NCBI GenBank assembly: GCA_001839685.1
Contig: MLAK01000567.1
Location: 8,658-72,657 of the forward strand
Length of the DNA: 64,000 bases
Direction of reading: 5' to 3'
Origin: Tritrichomonas foetus
Lineage: Eukaryota > Parabasalia > Tritrichomonadida > Tritrichomonadidae
Positions within the stretch are counted from its first letter, which is position 1; each line of letters opens with the position of its first letter. Shown here piece by piece: positions 58,823 through 64,000 of this stretch. Made by a program: the position numbers and the translations under genes. The notes below the pieces were generated by a model that was not told the origin of the DNA, searched no databases, and saw nothing but the letters and a program-made list of their open reading frames with translations.

Positions 58823-59572
58823 ATGGATTACTCAAAGCTTTTATCGCAACCCCAACATAAGCCCAAACGCTATTCCGAAATCGAAGCACAACTTTTACTT
58901 CTTGTTGAACAGGGAAGATTTGAAGAAGCTCTGAATTACCTTCCACTTGCGGTTATTGATAACGATCCAAGACTTGTTGCAATGAAAGCTTGCGTCCTCC
59001 TCAGAACGGGCCGGCCTTTTCAAGCGCTTCACGAAATCAAGAATTATGAACTCCAAGGAGCAGATCTTCCACAATTACTCTATCTCAAAGGCGAAGCACT
59101 TTTTCAATTAAAGGATTATGCATCAGCTAAGCACCAATTTGAGAGCGCGCTCAAGTTTGGAAGCACACCCACCATTCAAAGATGGATCCAAAAATGCGAA
59201 ATCCATTTGAGCGTTGGAACGCCGGAGGCCGAGCACAGAATATTCAAGTTTGATCCACCGCAAGATGAGCAGTCCAATCCACCTCAAATTGTCCCTCAAC
59301 CGCACCACGACTTTTTCCAATCAAACACCCATGTGACAATGGTATTATATATTAAAAATATGCAGGAAAATGATATGAAAGTGGAATTCCATACTAAGTC
59401 CCTCGACATTGAAATTTTGAATACTTCGCCACCAACAAGAATTCATATCGAGCTAATGAAAGAAATTGATCCATCAAATTCTACTTACTCAATCAAGCCG
59501 CTCAACGTGGAATTTAAGATGCTCAAGAAAACAAAGGGAATGTGGAATTCATTTGAAGTCAGACAATTTTGA
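58823..59572 (+). CDS. SGT1: SGT1-like co-chaperone: TPR plus CS domain (249 aa)
   Basis: A co-chaperone that links Hsp90 to SCF-type ubiquitin ligases and kinetochore assembly. TPR-like helices occupy ~18-132 (QGRFEEALNYLPLAV; YLKGEALFQLKDYASAKHQFESALKFG). A CS (p23-like) domain spans ~162-246: HDFFQSNTHVTMVLYIKNM, DMKVEFHTKSLDIEI, SIKPLNVEFKMLKK. The protein ends right after the CS domain, so the C-terminal SGS domain of plant, yeast and animal SGT1 is missing. The ATG at 58823 is used; the longer frame needs TTG. TCATT directly precedes it (58814-58818), giving a leader of about seven bases if used as initiator. Confidence 0.85.
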   Translation: MDYSKLLSQPQHKPKRYSEIEAQLLLLVEQGRFEEALNYLPLAVIDNDPRLVAMKACVLLRTGRPFQALHEIKNYELQGADLPQLLYLKGEALFQLKDYASAKHQFESALKFGSTPTIQRWIQKCEIHLSVGTPEAEHRIFKFDPPQDEQSNPPQIVPQPHHDFFQSNTHVTMVLYIKNMQENDMKVEFHTKSLDIEILNTSPPTRIHIELMKEIDPSNSTYSIKPLNVEFKMLKKTKGMWNSFEVRQF

Positions 59573-59814
59573 AACCGAGCATCTAACGTTTAGATTATGC
59601 GATTTTTTGTATGTAAAAATGAAAGCTTCCATTTTACTTTTTCACTTTTTTTCGATATTCTAATTTTTCTCGAACAGAGATATAAGAAATGAAAAATTAA
59701 ACGATGAATAATTTACAAAAGATATTTGGGAAAATTATCTATTTCATTTTGTATTCTCTTCATTAACGAAGAAAAAATACATTTTCATTTATACCGAATG
59801 TTCAATCCAACGTC
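59573..59814. other. 3' region of SGT1
   Basis: AT-rich 3' flank. No feature was recognised. Confidence 0.4.
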
Positions 59815-60262
59815 ATAAACAACAGCAACAACAACAACATTAACAATAACAACAACATTAACAATAACAACAACATTAACAATAACAACANNNNNNNNNN
59901 NNNNNNNNNNNNNNNNNNNNNNNNNNNNNNNNNNNNNNNNNNNNNNNNNNNNNNNNNNNNNNNNNNNNNNNNNNNNNNNNNNNNNNNNNNNNNNNNNNNN
60001 NNNNNNNNNNNNNNNNNNNNNNNNNNNNNNNNNNNNNNNNNNNNNNNNNNNNNNNNNNNNNNNNNNNNNNNNNNNNNNNNNNNNNNNNNNNNNNNNNNNN
60101 NNCATTAACAATAACAACAACATTAACAATAACAACATCATTAACAATAACAACAACATTAACAATAACAACATCATTAACAATAACAACATCATTAACA
60201 ACAGCAACAACAACATCATTAACAACAACAACAATAGCAATAACAACAACAATATTAAATAA
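59815..60262. repeat. AAC/ATT-rich microsatellite interrupted by an assembly gap
   Basis: Both sides of the gap consist of AACAAC and AACAAT triplets organised in an 18-bp period (ATTAACAATAACAACAAC) with CATC variants on the right. Bases 59891-60102 (212) are N, so copy number is unknown. Reading frames through it are artefacts. Confidence 0.93.
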
Positions 60263-60976
60263 TAATAATAATAAAAATAAAATGAAATGTGAAATGTATT
60301 TGACACAAAAATCCATAAAAAACTCTCTGATTATCCACACTAGATGCCAATCAACAAATTTATTCTCTCTTGTCCCTAAAAATTTCATTCCATGTCACAC
60401 ATCAATGGAAACTGATTCTCATGATTATAGTTAGCGATGTTACAGAAGTTTATTCACTCGATAGATGACAATAATCTGTTTCTACATTGACATATTATGA
60501 TACCCATTATTTTTAGTAACAAATATAGATCCCTTGATTTTTCGATATGATCAATGTTTTGGTGATTTGTTTTTGATTCACACAAATTGAAATAGTAAAT
60601 TACACTATTGTAAATCAGAAAACTATATCAGATAATTCATAGTCAATTTTTTTAATCATGATCATGATTCATATGTATTTCAGAAAATTAATAGACATTT
60701 CACGATCCAAAAATTGTGCAGAATTTCTACATATTCCATTTATCTTTAAATAAGGTGAATTAGAAAACTCAAAAAAAATCTGTTATATCAAATAATTGGA
60801 AAGAAATGATTTTTTTTCTTTCTAAAGAAAATCCAATATAGAACATTGAATGTAGATATTTTTCTATTTAGGTAGATTTCCCAAGAGTCCTTTTTATCCG
60901 CAAAAAAGTTAATTTTAGTTGTCTGACCAACTTTAAAGCAAACAAACATCGTCAAATTTTTGAAGTATTTTTATAA
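60263..60976. other. Intergenic, 710 bp
   Basis: Upstream of the proteasome gene. It holds the 16-bp palindrome AATCATGATCATGATT at 60654-60669. No gene was seen. Confidence 0.45.
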
Positions 60977-61672
60977 ATGGGTGATTCAGATTTCTCACTT
61001 ACCACTTTCTCCTCAGGCGGTAAACTCGGCCAAATCGAACACGCGTTAAAGGCAGTTTCTCTCAGCGGTCAATGCGTCGGTGTTAAGGCTAAAGACGGTG
61101 CCGTTATCGCATGCGAATCCAAGCCTCCTTCACCTCTTGCAGAACGTGACACAAATCTTAAAGTCCAAGCAATCAATCCAAACGTCGGCTGCGTTTACAG
61201 CGGAATTATTACCGACTACCGCGTCCTTTTGAAGAAATTAAGAAAAGAAGCCATGAAGTACAAATTGAGGCTCGGCGTCGAAATGCCAACCAGAGAAGTT
61301 GTCAAATCAGCAGCGGCAATTAATCAATCCTATACACAGAGCGGAGGCGTTCGTCCATTTGGAGTCTCCCTATTGATTATCGGATGGGAAGATATACCAA
61401 CCCTCTGGCAGGTCGACCCATCAGGAACATTCTGGGCATGGAAAGCGACAGCACTCGGAAAGAGAAGCGATGGCTCAAGGACTTTCCTCGAAAGAAGATA
61501 TAACGAAGATCTTTCAGTAGACGATGCGATACATACTGCTATTTCGACTTTAAAGGAAGGATTTGATGGACAGTTGACTAAGGATTTGATAGAAATTGGC
61601 GTTGTCGATAAAACACACAAATTCCGAACTTTGTCAACAGAAGAAATCGAGGATTTCTTGACTGAAGTTTAA
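60977..61672 (+). CDS. PSMA2: 20S proteasome subunit alpha type-2 (231 aa)
   Basis: An alpha-ring subunit of the 20S core that gates substrate entry. Length (231) matches the family (human 234). The alpha signature is present as DFSLTTFSSGGKLGQIEHAL (5-24); the usual tyrosine in QIEYAL is histidine here. Alpha2-specific blocks are VGCVYSGIITDYRVLLKKLRKEA, YTQSGGVRPFGVSLLIIGW and RTFLERRYNEDLSVDDAIHTAISTLKEGFDGQLT. No active-site threonine is expected in an alpha subunit. Codon usage is moderately GC-rich, consistent with high expression. The stop reads TAAA. Confidence 0.96.
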   Translation: MGDSDFSLTTFSSGGKLGQIEHALKAVSLSGQCVGVKAKDGAVIACESKPPSPLAERDTNLKVQAINPNVGCVYSGIITDYRVLLKKLRKEAMKYKLRLGVEMPTREVVKSAAAINQSYTQSGGVRPFGVSLLIIGWEDIPTLWQVDPSGTFWAWKATALGKRSDGSRTFLERRYNEDLSVDDAIHTAISTLKEGFDGQLTKDLIEIGVVDKTHKFRTLSTEEIEDFLTEV

Positions 61673-62458
61673 AAAAAAATATAAATAACAAGGTTTTGAC
61701 ATATAATTTTCGATAGTTCTTCGTTCTAAAAAAAAATTAATTTTTATTACATTTTTTTCATCATTTTTCATCAAATTTTAATTTTTTTATATTTCTGGTT
61801 TTATAACAAAAGTGGCTTGCCAATAAGCGAATTGGAAATCACTGAGTCTTTTCGCCGATTATAATCAAATTTAATATTCCCAACAGAATTATGATATCGT
61901 AGATATAAAGTGATATAGAGCAGTTATTTATATAATCAACTTGTTTTATTTGATTTTATATGATTTTTTTGTTACGATGAATAATCTCCTTTCCTATTTG
62001 ATTCCATTCATTATACCAAGTTATTCCATTTTATATCTAAAAAGATTATCAATTGGCTAACCAAATATTACACGACTTTTATCAATAAAAAAAAATGATA
62101 TTTGAAAAATGTGATCTGAGATTATTGAGAATGTGTACAATCATTTGTTTATGCAATGTAGAGAAAGATTCAAGCAGTGATGTGACTGATACGAATCTAC
62201 CAATCGGAAAAAAACAAACTTAAAAAAGGTTTTTTTGACAGTCAATTTTATCGAAATAAATAAAAAAACGTTACATTTATCTAAAAAATGTTTTTTTGAG
62301 TACTTTACAACAGTTTATTTCTGACGACAAAAAGGAGAATTCATACAGTTCATTCAACCCTCATTAAAATTAAATTAAATTAATAATCATTATTATTTCA
62401 AAAGATCCAATAAAATTGTTACGAATAAAAATTTGAAAGTAAAAAAAAATATTAATTA
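61673..62458. other. Intergenic, 790 bp
   Basis: AT-rich spacer with long T runs. GTTTTTTTGACAGTCAA near 62229 resembles GGTTTTGACAGCCAA upstream of uS19. No gene was seen. Confidence 0.45.
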
Positions 62459-63706
62459 ATGGACGCTGATCGGATTCAGTTCGAAGCAATATTTCAATTC
62501 TACTCGAATCTATTTAACACCGATGTCAAAGAATACACAACCCGTAATAGGCAACTTTCACTTCCAATCATCCCGCAAAAAATCATGATTCTGCTTCTTC
62601 ATGCAGCAATTCAGATTTTCAAGAACGAACCAGTCACGCTACGAACCAGTGGACCAGTTATTGTTGTTGGTGATCTCCACGGGCAAGTATTAGATTTGAT
62701 CAGAATTTTGAAAGTCAGAGGTCCGCCCCCAAACACGCATTACATTTTTCTCGGCGATTTAGTTGACCGCGGCCAGTTTTCTACAGAAACAGTGACGCTT
62801 GTATTAGTGATGAAAGTTTTATGGCCAAATGAGGTGATTTTATTACGGGGAAATCACGAATTCGATGAATTGTGCAAAATCGGCGGATTTGGGACAGAAA
62901 TTACAAACATTTACTCATCTGATGAAATATCGGGACTTTTTTCTTTGGCCTTTGGCTGCATTCCGATAGCATGTATTGTTAACAAATCCATTGTGTGTCT
63001 TCATGGCGGAATTGGTCCGACCGTAAAGCGGCTATCAGATATTGATAAGATGCCAAGACCGTTATATGCTTTTCCAGATGGTCCTGTAACAGACATACTC
63101 TGGTCTGATCCGTCAGATGTTGTTGAAATGTTCAGAACAAGTAGTCGCGGATCAGGCGCACTTTTTGGTGAGTTGGCATTAACCATGTTCTTGGAGCAAG
63201 AAGGATTAGATCTTTTGGTACGTGGCCATCAATGCGTTTCAACGGGTGTAGCTGCATCGTTGAATGGAAAATGCGTGACTGTTTTTAGTGCTTCTAATTA
63301 TTGCGGAATTTCGGGAAATAAATCTGGAATATTAGTAATAAATGCAGAAAATGTCATATCACATGAGGAATTTGATCCTTTGAGCCTTTTGTATCGTGCT
63401 GAAGTAAAATTCCTCCAAAGCAAGTCACCAACAGCTTTTATTGTTCCAATTGAAATGGTGACACTTTCAATTCCACAAAACAGTCCTCCTGAAAATAAGC
63501 AGAGAGGTACAGCAAGAGCGAGTCGACCACAAAGATCATCACTTCAGATAAAGAAACTTGATCCAGTGTGTCACACTGGAAGAGACGAAATTCGATCACC
63601 ATTGATTCGATCGCCCCCTCAGAGGAGATCTAAATCGATTGCCAGAACAAAATACGAAAGAGGAAAACCTCCTGTTCCACTTCCATCACTCAAGAAAAGG
63701 CGATGA
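62459..63706 (+). CDS. PPP-family serine/threonine phosphatase (415 aa)
   Basis: A PP1/PP2A-type metallophosphatase with all core motifs: GDLHGQ (71-76), GDLVDRG (99-105), LLRGNHEFDE (129-138), LHGGIGP (181-187), the SDPSD-type block, RGHQCV (255-260) and FSASNYCG (276-283). Metal-binding Asp/His and catalytic residues are intact. The usual SAPNYC reads SASNYC. The catalytic core is followed by a ~100-residue basic Ser/Arg/Pro tail (ENKQRGTARASRPQRSS... RSPLIRSPPQRRSKS, ending SLKKRR), probably a localisation or regulatory extension. Subfamily (PP1, PP2A or lineage-specific) is not certain. The ATG at 62459 is the first in frame. Confidence 0.92.
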   Translation: MDADRIQFEAIFQFYSNLFNTDVKEYTTRNRQLSLPIIPQKIMILLLHAAIQIFKNEPVTLRTSGPVIVVGDLHGQVLDLIRILKVRGPPPNTHYIFLGDLVDRGQFSTETVTLVLVMKVLWPNEVILLRGNHEFDELCKIGGFGTEITNIYSSDEISGLFSLAFGCIPIACIVNKSIVCLHGGIGPTVKRLSDIDKMPRPLYAFPDGPVTDILWSDPSDVVEMFRTSSRGSGALFGELALTMFLEQEGLDLLVRGHQCVSTGVAASLNGKCVTVFSASNYCGISGNKSGILVINAENVISHEEFDPLSLLYRAEVKFLQSKSPTAFIVPIEMVTLSIPQNSPPENKQRGTARASRPQRSSLQIKKLDPVCHTGRDEIRSPLIRSPPQRRSKSIARTKYERGKPPVPLPSLKKRR

Positions 63707-64000
63707 AATATGTATTAGAATTAAATTTTTGTTTGTTTTGATTTCAATTAAAAAAAAAAAACTTTTCATTTTATCTTTCTATTTTCTTTCCGAACTAGAT
63801 CAAACACATTCATGAGCTTAATCAAACAATGAATGAAGAAGATGAATGCTGTAAAAGATTATCTAAATTCTCTTACAAAAAGAGCTCTTTTCATTCACCA
63901 TAATTCATAAGAGTTATGTATGATAATTAATTATAGACTTCTCAAGAAACAGATCAATAACAATACAGGTATATGCAAATATAGGCTTATTTAGGTAGGA
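63707..64000. other. 3' region of the phosphatase gene to window end
   Basis: AT-rich 3' flank. No feature was recognised. Confidence 0.4.

Noticed and set aside
59785..60388. Two minus-strand frames of about 170 residues across the microsatellite
   Set aside because: They are translations of AAC/AAT repeats and 212 unknown bases, not proteins.

Overview
The window looks like nuclear DNA of a parabasalid protist, and Tritrichomonas is my best guess. It is strongly AT-rich, and every gene is one uninterrupted reading frame with no intron needed. Products are typically eukaryotic: a BEACH protein, CK2 alpha, axonemal dynein intermediate chain, alpha-actinin, calnexin, importin beta, SGT1, proteasome alpha2, ribosomal uS19 and a PPP phosphatase. 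There are no operons and strands alternate freely. Leaders appear short, and some carry a TCA(C/T)(A/T) initiator-like or CCTTT motif just before the ATG, as described for trichomonads. One run of 212 Ns (59891-60102) and a single N (14876) show that this is a draft assembly.

Layout. 0-16.6 kb: the 317-bp end of a mobile element, a 2,482-residue BEACH-WD40 protein, a frameshifted MATE transporter, an R2R3 Myb protein, and a long gene-poor stretch holding a complete 1,096-bp inverted-repeat element with an 8-bp target duplication. 16.6-24.7 kb: one gene for a 2,703-residue protein built mainly from about 42 copies of an unfamiliar repeat of about 42 residues. 25-34.3 kb: a ubiquitin-like/UBA-like protein, CK2 alpha, a membrane-anchored neutral-sphingomyelinase-like hydrolase, a GRAM-like multi-span membrane protein, uS19 and dynein intermediate chain 1. 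35.4-47.7 kb: an alpha-actinin with a tandemly expanded rod, a Sel1-like repeat protein, a bacterial-type UPF0371/DUF1846 protein, a 25-bp minisatellite, a coiled-coil protein, a 23-bp-arm hairpin and calnexin. 48-64 kb: a decayed ubiquitin-activating E1 gene, importin beta, a small ubiquitin-like protein, an HPS1/Mon1-family protein, a coiled-coil protein, SGT1, a gapped microsatellite, proteasome alpha2 and a PPP phosphatase.

The genes are mostly housekeeping, in four loose groups: cytoskeleton and flagellum (alpha-actinin, dynein IC), membrane traffic and the ER (BEACH, HPS1-like, GRAM-like, calnexin), ubiquitin and proteostasis (two Ubl proteins, an E1 relic, PSMA2, SGT1), and signalling (CK2, PPP phosphatase). 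Their order suggests no shared pathway. The most unusual items are the giant repeat protein, the inverted-repeat element with a near-identical second copy just upstream of the BEACH gene, the probable bacterial DUF1846 acquisition, and the E1 pseudogene. Product names rest on sequence motifs read by eye; no database search was possible.
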